Shown: positions 25,243-36,773 of the stretch, in pieces | Layout of the letters: every line of letters starts with the position of its first letter | How positions within the stretch are numbered: position 1 is the stretch's first letter | Assembly: GCA_023634235.1 (NCBI GenBank) | Contig: JAMKCF010000014.1 | Span: forward strand, 620,001-684,000 | Source of the DNA: Pisaster brevispinus | Lineage: Eukaryota > Echinodermata > Asteroidea > Forcipulatida > Asteriidae | DNA length: 64,000 nt | Direction of reading: 5' to 3' | The notes under the pieces: model-generated | What the model was told of the DNA's origin: nothing | The model's input: the letters and a program-made list of their open reading frames with translations, nothing else | Database searches by the model: none | Made by a program: the position numbers and the translations under genes

Positions 25243-25345
25243 GCAGTTTACAAACTGCTTACTTGTCAAAATCACCTGTGGTATAAATGGCAGAAGTGGC
25301 CTGACGTTTTGGACCTAATAGCCACTCTGAAAAGGGTAATCAGAA
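25243..25345 (+). repeat. Dispersed repeat (aactgctta...tggtataaatgg family)
   Basis: Shares aaactgcttac, ggtataaatg and gtggcctgacgtttt blocks with 6395-6550 and partly with 42415-42480. It lies in the presumed 3' UTR of the EGF receptor. Confidence 0.5.
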
Positions 25346-27382
25346 TATTGCAGGCTGAATCACTTCAGTTTATCAAACTTACACAGTTTGGTATGTATAC
25401 TGTAATAATTGGAAATCAATTTAATGAATTTGCTCTTCCAATCCCCCCTCCAAAAGAAAAACACAAAAACAAACAAACCAACAGCCCCCAAAACAAAAGC
25501 TCCCCTCAAAATAAATAAATAAAAAGGTAAATAAATAAAGGTGTATTAAACCTTTCAGCTAGCTTATATGAAAAACTGCAAGACCAAATGAATCTATCAG
25601 GATTTATAAAACAAACTATTTACAGAAGTATAAAAAAACAAATTAACAGGTGGTTTGTGCAGATCTCACATTATATAGTGTCATACCTGAAAAGTTTAAT
25701 GCAACTAGCCACGAGTCATGGTGCTTGTGACCTGGAGCGAACTAACCCATAACTTGCTCCTCTTCATCCAGGTTTATAAACATGAGCCTCCATGGAGAGT
25801 TTTTGATTGCCCGTTGAGGTTGTATACTCCCCCTGGAGTTGAGAAAATTCCAGGATTAATTCAAGTATTCCGACAAACAGGGACAAGTGCGGTCAAATCC
25901 TTTCCTGACACCGGCGCTATACAATCTATTCTTATAGTTGTATTACTCTCTAAAATTGAGATTAAAAACACTTTGATTGATTGAAGAATTCATCGAGCTA
26001 CAAACCTTTGTCCCGAGTCTCAATCAGGCAGTCACTTTCATCTGAAAATAATCAATTTCAACAGAAGCTCTCAGAGAGTTTGAAGTGTGTTCTGACACCT
26101 CTTTATATACAAAAGGTAAAGACAATTTCAAAAGAAGACATCAATTTTTCCCCCTCGCTTTCCGAGAGCCTCGTCAGATTTAATCAGGACCAGGGTACAA
26201 TCTGTTAAGCTAGGCTATTTACATGATGGTATAAAGTAACCGTCAAGATGTTGACTCACTCAGTGTGTTAGGTCTAACACTTCCTCTTGTAAACACTACA
26301 TATAATTATTTATGAGCAATCATTCTTGGGAGTTCATAATTGTGAATGAATATGGAGGAAGGAAGGGGGTTTCCGGCTAAGGCCGTTGTCAGCATAGATA
26401 TTTTTGAAGACCTTAGCCCAGGAATAGGGAATAGGGAAGAACTCTGTTATTGATGATCAGGCATGCAACGTTGAGTTGATCAGCTGATTACAGTACCTCA
26501 CTTATTGTTTATCAGCTGTGCCGTTTATTGAAAAAGTAAAACACAAGTTCTTGCTGTGACTGGAGCTTTCCTCTTATGAAAACAAACTGCAGTTACCTGT
26601 GATGAGATGTTCACAGTCACTACAGATCTACACAACAAGGGGCCGAGTGCAGGAGCAGTATTCTAAAATTGCATTCCTGAGAAGTCAGTCATGATTGAGA
26701 AGTTTCTCTAAACCCTTGTGTTGGTCTAAGACTTTATCATCTTGTATTCTAATGCCTTGCTACTGCTTTGGGTGACTTTACTGTCTCTAACACGTGATCA
26801 TATTATCACATTAATGTACATGAGAACCTGTACACTGTTTGAACACTAGAGGGCCAGGTGGTACATTTGTTTTGTGGAGTTTCTGGCAAACCATGGCTTA
26901 ATTTCTAAATCTAGTTTGCATACTTAAGTCTGACGTGTGACTGTATTCAAAGCAAGGTGAGGTTGATCATTTGCGTCAATTTAATTAAATAATCACTTTT
27001 TTCTGTCAAAATTATATCAAATTATTCTTATTTCTTTGTCATATTATGAGTTCAAATTAAATAAACCCTTTTTTTGATGTCTTGTTTTTTTCTGTGCGTT
27101 GGTTGACATTGTAAGACATAAATCTATGTACATAGCCCATTTTTAGATGTATGTTAAAATATGGCAAGACTATTTGCTAAAAACATTGTCTGCGTATTCT
27201 TGCAGCCGTTGTATATAAAGTAAGAGTATTCTAAATATAACTTTGATTGTATTTGCAGCTTATAATTGAGAAGCATTCCATGAGTGAAATCTTAACCCAC
27301 CTCCAGTCATCAGACATCCTTCTGAGAGCAAATTGATGCACTAAGACAAACATACGTATAACTTCCTCATGCAACCTGAGCC

Positions 27383-27643
27383 TAGTTTCATGGCTTTTAG
27401 CTTCATAAGCAAAGAATCGGTGTTTACGGAAGCAGAGAATTCCGCACTTACATCAAGCCTATTATATTTCACAGGTTAGCAGGGAACTTCTGCTTGTGCG
27501 TGTGCATACTCCACATTACTAGGCTTTCTGCGCCTAAACATCTAGAGCAGAAGTTTGGCACTTGCCCTGTAAGCGAAGAATGGTGATTGCAAGCGCAGAA
27601 TTCAGGGCTAAGCAGAGCCATGGAATTGGGCCCTGATCAACTA
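27383..27643. mobile_element. Foldback element related to 19495 copy
   Basis: The left end (agtttcatggcttttagc) and right end (ctaagcagagccatggaatt) are diverged inverted copies of the same terminus used at 19495-19612. The interior repeats 'gaattc(c/a)gc' and 'aagc(g/a)aagaat' motifs in opposite orientations. No ORF. Confidence 0.5.
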
Positions 27644-27694
27644 TCAAGAATGTGAATGTTTTTTTGTTCTTAGCTGAAGGAAATCCGATTCAGA

Positions 27695-27880
27695 ACTGTA
27701 TACTCGGTACTTTCCCAAGTCTTGTAGAAAAAAATCCATAGGCAAATCACTCGGGTGGGATTCAAACCCACGATCTTTGCCATGCTAGAGCAGATGGATT
27801 ACCACTAGACCACTGAGCTAGCCCGGTGGATAGCAGTGTGAATCCTATATTTTAGCAGCAGGTACTGCAACGATTTAATA
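27695..27880 (-). mobile_element. tRNA-derived SINE, family B (antisense half of inverted pair)
   Basis: The reverse complement has A-box gggctagctcagtggtctag and B-box gtgggtttgaatccca, followed by gagtgatttgcctatgg and the 'acttgggaaagtaccgag' block shared with 11365 and 21005. Confidence 0.85.
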
Positions 27881-27881
27881 G

Positions 27882-27965
27882 ATGGGCTAGCTCAGTGGTC
27901 TAGTGGCAAGACAACTGCTCTAGCATGGCAAAGGTCTTGGGTTCAAATCCCACACAAGTGGTATG
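27882..27965 (+). mobile_element. tRNA-derived SINE, family B (sense half of inverted pair)
   Basis: Starts gggctagctcagtggtctag and includes a B-box (gggttcaaatcccaca), then stops soon after the tRNA-like part. It sits head-to-head with the antisense copy immediately to the left. A functional tRNA is unlikely because the spacing and both heads match the SINE family. Confidence 0.8.
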
Positions 27966-28489
27966 CATTTGGGCCTACAGTACTTAAGTCCAACAGAGTC
28001 AAACAACTTCCTGGGTTGGAGGTTGGAGGATTCGGGGACCTTTTTTAACCCACACAGTGGTGACTAGAATACATGTAATCCATTAACTCCACCTCTTACT
28101 AGTGGTGTTTACATTGCATTTTATAATCATACCAAAACATTCCACAAAGACGGCTGGTAATTACTGAAACATTCTTGTAACAAACGAGCAAACTTGCCAA
28201 GTTTTTTAGCAGAGAAAAAATACAAATATGATTATTTTGGTGTGTAACTTTTTTGTCTGTTAAAGTGATATTTACATTGTAATTTACTGACTGTTTGTAC
28301 TTCAAATATAGATGAAAAGTCAATAGCTGTGATGATCTGGTACGTCATTCTTGTCAAGGGTAAGACAGTTCCTCAGTGTCACCTCAGTGAGGGAAACTTC
28401 AGTATCTGTTGGAACATTCCAATGAGCACCAAGGGAATGACATCCATGAAGTATTAGACCGGGGTTTGATTCCAAAAAGAGGCAAGATT

Positions 28490-28610
28490 GATCTAAAGAT
28501 GAGTATCAATCTTTACTCCTAAGCAAAGTGTGATGTCACAATACAAATCACTATGGCGATATTGACAACTCATCTTGAATCTCAGTGCTTTGTGAAGTCG
28601 AGCCCTTGGT
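28490..28610 (+). repeat. Dispersed repeat (aagcaaagtgtgatgtcaca), copy 1
   Basis: Contains aagcaaagtgtgatgtcaca, 'caatacaaa(t/c)cactatgg' and 'actcatctt...tgctttgtgaa' blocks. They recur in the same order at 29650-29780. Probably one dispersed element inserted twice. Confidence 0.75.
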
Positions 28611-29649
28611 TTACGATCAAGGCAACTTTTTACTGGTTGTGAAATTCCTTGTATTGACTTCATCGATATGAAGTATGTACCTGGATCAATTTCATCAACT
28701 GTTAAGCACTAAACTTTTGCTAAGCAGAGATGTGTTTACCAGCTAAAATGCCGTGTAATGTATATTCCTCATGACTGGTTCCCTGGTAATGTATGCTTTG
28801 CTTTATGACACTGACCCAACCCATAAGAGGATGATTACAGCATTAGTTTTGCTTAAACTACATTCTGTCACTTATCTTGCTTATTATCTGAAATTATAAA
28901 ATTTACTTGCCAATATGTTTAAGAGGTTATGGTATGGACAGGTATAGATACCTTAAAATATAAAAGAAATTATAAAAGATTGCACCATTTCACAGGAAAA
29001 TTTGTGCCAGTGTTAAAAGTAACTAAACCACCTCTTTTCATGTTTTCTTTTTATGCATTCCGTCACCATCAGACACTTCAGCAGGAATATAATTCTTGCA
29101 AATAGTACCAAGCTAAATTTGACATAACTTGGACACGAATGTTTCAACAATGTGTGCAGAACGTTTGCACAATTCTCCATTTCTTTATGTCAGACTTCTC
29201 TTTGAATTTATCTGAATATCCACCTATTATATGTATGGGATTGTGTTGTACAACCATTGTGTGTAGTAATTGATGTTTTTGCATGATCTTAGAGAAAACC
29301 TTGTTTATTATTGTGGTTACTTTGAAGTGATTGTGATTATTCCCATATTTTAGCAGCTGTTTTACCGTGTTTTACTGAGTTACAGTAGATCATCAATTTT
29401 TAACTTAATTTCCAAGTTGGTGATTGACATCATGTAAGAAAATAAAGCAATCACTTGAATTTTGTAAATCAATTTTCAGTAGCACTTTGGTTTTTTGAAA
29501 GAACATAATTCAAACCCCCTAGTATTCAAGGGTTGGATCTTACAAAGAAACTTGGTCTGCTGTTGTTATACGCTAATTCCTTTCTAAAAGGTTAAACAAA
29601 ATAAAATCAAAATCAAAATCTGCAGCATGTCTTAGATTTAAGTCTCCCT

Positions 29650-29780
29650 GGTGCCAATTTCCCAAAGAGCTAATATTGATTTTAACTGCTATAAGCAAAG
29701 TGTGATGTCACAATACAAACCACTATGGTAAATACTGGCAACTCATCTTAAAGATGCTTTGTGAAATCAAGCCTTAAAAC
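29650..29780 (+). repeat. Dispersed repeat (aagcaaagtgtgatgtcaca), copy 2
   Basis: Second copy in the same orientation about 1.2 kb downstream of the first. The shared blocks end in 'tgctttgtgaaatcaagcc'. Confidence 0.75.
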
Positions 29781-31619
29781 TATCATAAACACATTCTTCT
29801 GTGGCTATTCGGCTTGGGCTCTGGTTTGGGCCCCGTCTGTAATTTTCACAACGTACATTTCGGGTACAGAACTTCAAACAAGCACCCCAAAACAGCCTAT
29901 GGCACAATACATGATTGCTTTGGAATGATAAAAAGCATCAGAATTGCATCAGACTGTTTAATCTTTCCGAACTTAATATCAGATCCAAATATTCTAAGAA
30001 ATATTTCAATCTAAAATACTCCCAGGTATGATAATTGTTCCCCCAACACTCAAGTGTTATTTAATATAATCTTTTGTATGAACATGTACAAATTCCTCTG
30101 CTGATAAATCAAATGTTTCTCTTCAATTTCTCTCACGAGTATTCATTTAATTTGCTGCAAGTTTCAAAGGTGGGTTACAAGCTGTGTTTATTGAAATCTC
30201 CAGGCAATGTATAAATTTACTCGTCCGAAAAAGCTTTAAAAACTGTATTGTTTGAACGTTAGATTCTGAAGCAGACTTCCTCTCAACAACAGTCATAAAT
30301 CCTTAATCATAAATCCACTGGCTGCGTCATGTTCCCTGTCTGCATTTAAACACTCATGAATACTGATTGTCAATTTACTAAAAAGGTGCTGGACTACTCG
30401 GATGCTTTTACATTTAGTTGAATAGATGAAAGGAACATGACCTCTGGGCCAAGAGGAAGAATTTATACAAACTTTTGGTTAGTATTACTCGCGTAGTTTC
30501 TTTATTTTATTAGCTTCAAAATACAGATATACTTTAGCAAAAATGGAGCGTAGTTCTACTTCAGGCATCAAAACTTACAAAGTCGTGCCTAGTTTTTGTT
30601 ACATTCACATTTCCATAGAGCCACTAGGAAAATTAATTACAATATTTAATAAATTTTCAATTGTGGGATCCAGATTTATTATTTTCTCCTCTTTAAATTC
30701 TTGTTGTAAACAAATGTAAAAAAACCCCACCAACATAAGCAGTTAATTTAGTGACAGGCAACTAACAAGTCCTTAGAAAAATTTAAATTATTTTTGTGAC
30801 ATAATAGTCTTTACGAGAAATGACACAATGCTCGATGAATCTATTAACAGTTTTAAAATACCTTATCTTGTGAACTGTTTTTAACCGACAGGAGCATTTT
30901 GTTAACTGAGGCTGGATGTATCTCAACAACAGAGGGCGATATTTAAAGCTATCCATGCATCAGACAAGGCCGGGAAGTGTTTCCTTTAGAATGTCAATAG
31001 AGAGGATTGCGAGGAGGCAGAAGGTGCATCCTCTGCAAGGCTTGTCTCACTTTAAGGAAACTTTACTCGACAAAAAAGGTTTTCCTTTACATATAGAAGT
31101 TATTCCTTAAATAAAGGTTTTTCCTATTAAAATGTACTGGGGATATCAATATTTATGTATGATTTTGATGCAAGGCTTTAGTAATAGGACCTGGCCGAGT
31201 TCAACGAGGGTGCCATTGACTGTGCTCAGTTCTGAGTGAAGCAGAGCATCTAGTGTGTGTGGACACAAATAGAAGAAGTAATGAGTTAAAACAAGAAAGT
31301 ATGCCTGATTTGGATGGAAATTTTAAAAAAGTTTCCAAATTTGCATATCTCCCACTGTTTTACATTTAAATGCGGTTGCCATAAGAAATTTAGGATATCT
31401 TTAATGTTGACTATTGGATTCTGAGAGAGTAGGATTTTATGAAATATGTCTTGTATCATAGAACCATTTTTTTAATGAGCCGACAGATTGATCTTCCAAG
31501 ACCAGTTTAATCTCAAATCAACATGATTCGATTAAGTAGTCTGTTCACTGTGATTGCTGTGATACATCCATGAGGTCACCATGACGTCATGATGATGTCA
31601 TGATGATGTCACTGGATCC

Positions 31620-34600
31620 TCATGCACTGAGGTATCTCATATGATGCTTGATGTGGTCCTTCATGTATGATGCAATGAAGTAATAACTGTGGTCATAACC
31701 CTGAGAAGGAGATTGAAGGGGGGAAAGAAAAAAACATTTATTGTAATAACAGTACATTCCTACAACAATGAAAGACAAACCACTTTTCAAATACCGTAAC
31801 TGATTATTTCATGTCGTTTGTCTCCATCTTCTTCAGTTGTTATCCAGAGGTAGAAATACAAACTAAATTGGTGGACACATTGTTAAAAACACCAGAATAC
31901 CAGCTGGAGGACAAGTAAAGGATTGACAGGTAAACCCAAACAATCTATTCCTCGACTATTGAACATAGTTGAAGACTAGCACCCTCCCCAAACACAGGCA
32001 CTGCACCAGCAGATTCCAATTTTTATGTGTGATTTATTTTACCTCGAACCCTAAACATTTCGTCAATAATTGTAGATTTTACCAGTAATCTTGACAATGG
32101 CCCATTCCCACTAACCCCAACAGAGACCACTCTCTTGAGAAAGTTACAAAGACCAGCCAAACTTTTCTGACATTCTCCAGTAAATAATGTCCTACGATCG
32201 GTCAATCCGTCTTTGACGTCTTACCTCTTGCATTCTCAAAGTGACTGGCATCTTGCTAGAAGCACAAGCAGCTACCATGTTATCAGGTAAAAGCTGAGAC
32301 TCAAGCAAGAACTTATCTGCCTTACCCTGGAAACCAAAAACAAAGTCACCAATTCATGAATATTCATAAAGTGCAGATGAAGATCAACCAATAGGGTTGT
32401 TATGTGGTGTGACATTCGATGACATCAATTTAAACAAATGCAATGGTAATGTGGGGATCTTCAAATGCTATTTCCTTGACTTTGACAGTATTTCTGGCGA
32501 AAATATTCTAGATGTAGAAGGAATAAAACTTACCTGATCAATGAGTATATCAATGGGTGGACCCTGGTAGTTCTTGACCAACTCACACGAATCATACTCC
32601 TATAATTAAAAAACAATGATGGTCGACTGAGAAAGACTGTTTGGTCACAAAAGGAGGACATTGCCAATTCTTCTTCTTCCTTTTGAGTGCAGGCTTTGAA
32701 TGATTGAAGATAAATGCACTGCCAGACACACCGGGGTGAACCCCTTCTCTTAGCGATAAGTGTGTACTGGGAGCTTTTACGTGATTTACACAACACACAT
32801 ACGGCTTTACATCCCATCCGAAGGACAAAGCAATAATGGTTAAGTGTCTTGACAGAAGTGTCGAACCACACTCTGCTGATCAGAAACACCAGAGCTTGAG
32901 TTCGGTGCTCTTAACCGCTCGGTCACGACACACCACCTTTTTGCCTTCCTACAACATTTCCAGTTGCCACTCTAAAAGAATTCCACCACACTACAAAAGT
33001 TTGGATTTCAACTCGGCAACTCCAACAAACTTACCTTCCATGTTTCTTGGTTCGATCCAAGGTAACCATTGAAAGCTTTCTGTCCCCACGGACACTGCAT
33101 CGGGTTACAGATTGGTGCAAAGGCTGACACAGACTAGAACAGAGAAAGTAGAAACTAATGAAAGAAATGCTACAATTTATACCGCAGTCTTCCAATAAAG
33201 GCATCTTGACATTCAACCCAAAATATACAATATGAAACAATAATTCTCTTACATCAGTCGACTCTCGTTACAACAAGGCCGCTGGGACTGGCCAAATTAC
33301 CTCTTTTATAACAGGAATGTTGTTATAAGAGGACAGCAAAACAAAGAAATACAAAGCAGAAATGAGATTCAGGACTTCAGAATGTACTCTTTATAAGCAG
33401 AACCTCTTTATAACAAGAATCGACTGTAAATGCACTTACCCTGTACTTTCCTGGGTTTTTCAGGGCACAAACCAATGCACCATGTCCTCCCATACTGAAA
33501 ATAAAGAGAATAGAAAACAACCAATTTTGAAAAACCTCGGAGTTGATTAAGAACTAGAGGAAATACAGTACTGTCTGTGTGCTGTTCGACAACTTCTTGC
33601 AAAAAAACAATTCTTTTTTCAAACATGCTCATTTGCTTTATCACATTTCCTTTCAGTCACTAAGCAGACCTTTACTGGCCGGAATATTCCCTTCCGAATG
33701 ACAAGTCCTGAAAATAAGTCAGAAATTATGAATGCGGGCAGACTCACCTATGACCAAATATGGACATCACATCGGGCAATGTGCCGAAGCTCTCATTGAT
33801 GACTTTAGGCAACTATAAGAATATGAAAGTGTTGTTCATATAGTCATGAAGTCAAACAAACTCAATAATTCACTGAAACTGAATGTTTTTTTAGATTCTT
33901 TGCACAAAATGACAGATTCGGGTAGCTACAAGTCTCCACCATTTCAATAGACCCTCGCACAGACTGCAATAATTGAGGTCAAACAATGGAAACATTTACG
34001 CATTACATATAACTCTCGGCCAATGAGAGGTTGTCCTTTGACTTCAGTGAGGGCGCTGTTTGAGTTTGTAATATGCAAGGGGTCTAGGGACTATACCACT
34101 TGTTTTTTCTGGCCTCAGTAACTTCTTTATAACGGATCTTGTTTTTTACTTTAATTCAATTTAAAGTAAACAAACTGAGGCTTAGTTTGTTCACAGTAAA
34201 TTGAATAAAAGTCAAAAACAACATCCATCCTCAAAGAAGATTTCCATTAGCATTTATTTGACACAAAGCAAACTAAAGATTGTCTGCAAAAACATAAAAT
34301 AAGAATGACATTTGCCCTCAAACATGAACAACCCTTGACCTTTAGCTCTTCAAACAATACCTCTTTAGTGATATAAGAAAACGTCCTGTAATTTGTCTTC
34401 CATTTGTCTTCTGTAGCATCAATGTAGAAACCGGCACCAGTCCCAAAGTCCCAGCTGTCTTCTTCTCCTTCAATGTTACAACCTCCTTAACACCAAAAAT
34501 AGAGCCAAAGATGATTTCATCACAAATCGAGTCTCGACTTAAGGTCTTAGGTATGGTATCTTGGTTAATATCACTGGTGCACACAGCATCTTACTGATGC

Positions 34601-35565
34601 ATATTACTCACGTGGACTGGTATCCGGCATAACGATGATGACTTTGGACTCGGCAGCCAAACCTTGAGCTCCTGCTTTCATAGCAAAGTTTGTCTCGTTG
34701 CACGTCAAACCTAGGATTGGAAAAGTGAGTTACTGTCAGTTTAAGTTTCAAAAGCAATCTCAACTGTGGCTTGGTTTTAATTTCTAGCTTGAGTCCCATC
34801 CTAGCTGAAGTTTGGTTACTGCACCAGTCCTTACCAGCTACACCGCATCCACTCCAAACACTGCTAGTAGCTCTTCGTCAAAATCTTCCTCGGCACTCTA
34901 TGCCTGCTTTTAAAACTATGTTAGAACGGAGAAAGGTGGGGAGGGGTAGCTGTGATGATTGCTTTAATCCTCCTCAATGGTCCCCTGACGGTCAGGGAGG
35001 ACGGTCAGGGAGGACGATTACGATCATCACAACTATCGGACGGGAATCCCCTGCTTCGCTCATCCATCCCCTTTACTACGCCACTTCACAGAGCCCACGG
35101 TATTGGAAGCCATAACCCGTGTATAATTCCAGGTCTATTTAGTTGCAGGATCCTTACCTGACAACCAGTATAGCACTGGTAGTTTCTCCGTCTCTGCCTC
35201 TGCAGGTAGATAAATACCAAAGTTCATGGGGCACTTCAGTTCGGCACTGCAAATACAAGAAATAAAACACATACACACAAACGCTATAAAACTACATGTA
35301 AATAATACATTTACATTCATAAAGTTTGAATCTACTGATTCAAATTAATTTCTCAGATTTATTAATCAAATGTTTTGTAAGACTCAATAAACCCCTTGCA
35401 TATGATGTCACAATCCCATCAAAACAGCGCCCTCATTGATGTCAGTGAAGACCTGAGACCTGAGAGTCGTGCTGTAGTTAACTGAACTTACCTTTCATGT
35501 TTGAAGAACTTCTGCCATCCTCCAAAGCTCTTTGTACTAGAAATCTCTGTTACTGTAGATGCCAT
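31620..35565 (-). CDS. ESD: Esterase D / S-formylglutathione hydrolase, complete
   Basis: Ten coding exons on the minus strand, in coding order: 35565-35492, 35246-35158, 34710-34612, 34485-34361, 33812-33748, 33494-33440, 33133-33035, 32599-32534, 32326-32225, 31700-31620. They total 855 nt (284 aa plus stop); human ESD is 282 aa. The enzyme hydrolyses S-formylglutathione to formate and glutathione in cytosolic formaldehyde detoxification. It has the alpha/beta-hydrolase fold: LTCNETNF for the oxyanion region, nucleophile Ser151 in GHSMGG, Asp228 in GKADKF and His262 in GYDHSYYF, matching human Ser149/Asp226/His260 with a constant offset of two. All introns are GT-AG; the one between exons 5 and 6 splits the Ser151 codon (AG/T). 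The start ATG at 35563-35565 gives [10 protein letters not shown] and is preceded by a likely 5' UTR acceptor. No defects are seen. Very confident. Confidence 0.97.
32690..32937 (-). mobile_element. tRNA(Leu/Ser-like)-derived SINE in ESD intron (antisense)
   Basis: The reverse complement starts gtgtcgtgaccgagcggtta, a class II tRNA-like A-box, with a diverged B-box near 32860 (gtggttcgacac). It then carries a 'cttaaccattattgctttg' block, also found at 5850-5890. It lies between ESD coding exons 7 and 8 and is transcribed antisense to its own polarity as part of the intron. Confidence 0.6.
33440..33494 (-). CDS. ESD: ESD exon 6, catalytic serine exon
   Basis: Acceptor ttattttcag/TATGGG and donor TACAGG/gtaagt. 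It encodes [18 protein letters not shown] directly after the Ser151 codon split by the intron, i.e. the nucleophile elbow and following helix. Confidence 0.95.
34030..34085 (+). repeat. Dispersed repeat, GAGGGCGCTG family, copy 2
   Basis: Within the ESD intron between coding exons 4 and 5. Contains cagtgagggcgctgtttgag and 'tatgcaaggggtc' as in the other copies. Confidence 0.6.
35393..35450 (-). repeat. Dispersed repeat, GAGGGCGCTG family, copy 3 (reversed)
   Basis: Reads ccccttgcatatgatgtcac then aaacagcgccctcattgatg, the reverse complement of the family core. It lies in the first coding intron of ESD. Confidence 0.65.
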
Positions 35566-36493
35566 GCTTGAGACTAAATAGTAAATAAGAATAAAAGAAC
35601 CATTTGTATTCTTCGCAAAACATGGACAGTTAAAAAAAACACACACAATAAATTACTAAATTGAATATGTAAATTTAGAAACTAAATCCAGACGTATTCT
35701 GTAGTTGCGATACCTTGACCCTCCATCCTTGTGGTTCTTTAAAATTAAAATATAAAATTTAGAGCTGGAGAGAGAGAGAGATTGTATTGGGGTGGTCAAA
35801 TGATTGAAATAGATGCCAGTCTCGTTGCAGTACAACAGGTCGTCACTATCTGCTCCTTTCTGTATTCCGCCTCCGAGGAGCATCGCAACTACCACTGTAG
35901 CAGTCGTGCCCCCCCCCCCCACCTCCCCCACTCCCCCACTCCCATCTGATTCTGATCTGAGACTCTGGAGATCGAGGCACCGCTGCTGCTCGCCAATCAA
36001 TGTCAGGGATGTCTTCGAAAACCGATTTGAAAACAATGATCAAATAAGACATAATTACATACTGTATATGAAAATAAGCTGTAGAAAATTAAGTCTTTCT
36101 TTAATTACTTACCACACTGAAAATTAAGATGGGTAACAAATGCAAATGGGGTGAAATGACAGACGTATTTTGACGCCGTGCAGCAGAAAATCTTAAACAT
36201 GTGAAAGGGGAAGTTACAGTATTGTACCCAGACACAATCATAAAGTAGTTTCATACTGGATTAATATATTTAGGTATCAGACTATACTATGTAAACATTA
36301 TTAGAAAAGGTCACAAGAGGGCGCTCAATCAACTGCACCTCCTGTGTCAAGTTTATGTTGAGTAGGTACTTTCCACACGATAAGCAATTTCTTACTTCGA
36401 CGTGGATTTTCCATCGTATTCCAGCCAATTTTACCCCCAAACGAATGACTAGAATCCCACGGAATTCTTCTTCACCAGACGGGGGTATTTGTG
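35566..36493. promoter_or_regulatory. Shared 5' region of ESD and permease-like gene (candidate bidirectional promoter)
   Basis: The two start codons are divergent and 928 bp apart. On the minus strand, tactatttag/TCTCAAGC just before the ESD ATG looks like an acceptor, and GTG/gtaagtaatt at 36112-36107 looks like a matching donor, implying an ESD 5' UTR intron at 35574-36112. That leaves at most about 380 bp (36113-36493) between the UTR exon and the permease ATG for two promoters. A C-run (about 35912) and a GA repeat (35767) lie in the UTR intron. No TATA box is obvious. Promoter function is inference. Confidence 0.5.
36113..36180 (-). other. ESD: Predicted 5' UTR exon of ESD
   Basis: Predicted only from a strong donor (gtaagtaatt on the minus strand) ending at 36113 and an acceptor at 35574. 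The upstream edge is arbitrary. Confidence 0.35.
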
Positions 36494-36773
36494 ATGGAAG
36501 ATGGCCAGGAAATAGCGCTGACTGAGGACCCAGAAGAAGTGTCCATCTCGTTAGAAGATGACCATGAAGTGACTACGTGGAATGGACAGATGCGGTCACC
36601 GGCTGCAGGCCCGGGCGGTCCGGGACGAGATGGAGACGGCTTTGGTGATGGGTCGGCGTCGTCCAGTGACGGTCAAATCCCGGAGGTGATACGAGAGATT
36701 GAGACAAAACTTGGCAATGCAAAATCAGCTGTGTGGAAGTCATTAGAAAGACAAGCAATCTATATACAGTGTT
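36494..36773 (+). CDS. Exon 1 of permease-like gene, cytosolic N-terminus
   Basis: ATG followed by an acidic segment (EDGQEIALTEDPEEVSISLE) and a Gly-rich stretch (AAGPGGPGRDGDGFGDGS), then an amphipathic segment (VIREIETKLGNAKSAVWKSL). Donor CAGTGTT/gtaagt. G+C is clearly higher than in the surrounding introns. Confidence 0.88.

Larger units (their letters stand above)
24941..31619. other. 3' UTR of EGF receptor and intergenic region
   Basis: No further coding exon is recognised. AATAAA-type signals occur near 25509-25530 and could end the transcript. The rest holds dispersed repeats: 25243, 27383, the SINE pair at 27695-27965, and the direct pair at 28490 and 29650. A segment at 25718-25990 also looks like an interspersed repeat (it ends cggcgctatacaatc plus an AT-rich tail) but is unassigned. 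Confidence 0.5.

Noticed and set aside
27882..27960. Functional tRNA gene
   Set aside because: Matches the head of the family B SINE seen at 21005 and 27695, with no proper acceptor stem or independent terminator.
35656..36127. Overlapping open frames on both strands around the C-run
   Set aside because: They cross a poly(C)/(CCACCTCCCCCA) low-complexity tract and the predicted ESD 5' UTR intron; composition is simple-sequence.
36491..36493. GTG start for the permease-like gene
   Set aside because: An ATG follows directly at 36494, and GTG initiation is not expected in an animal nuclear gene.
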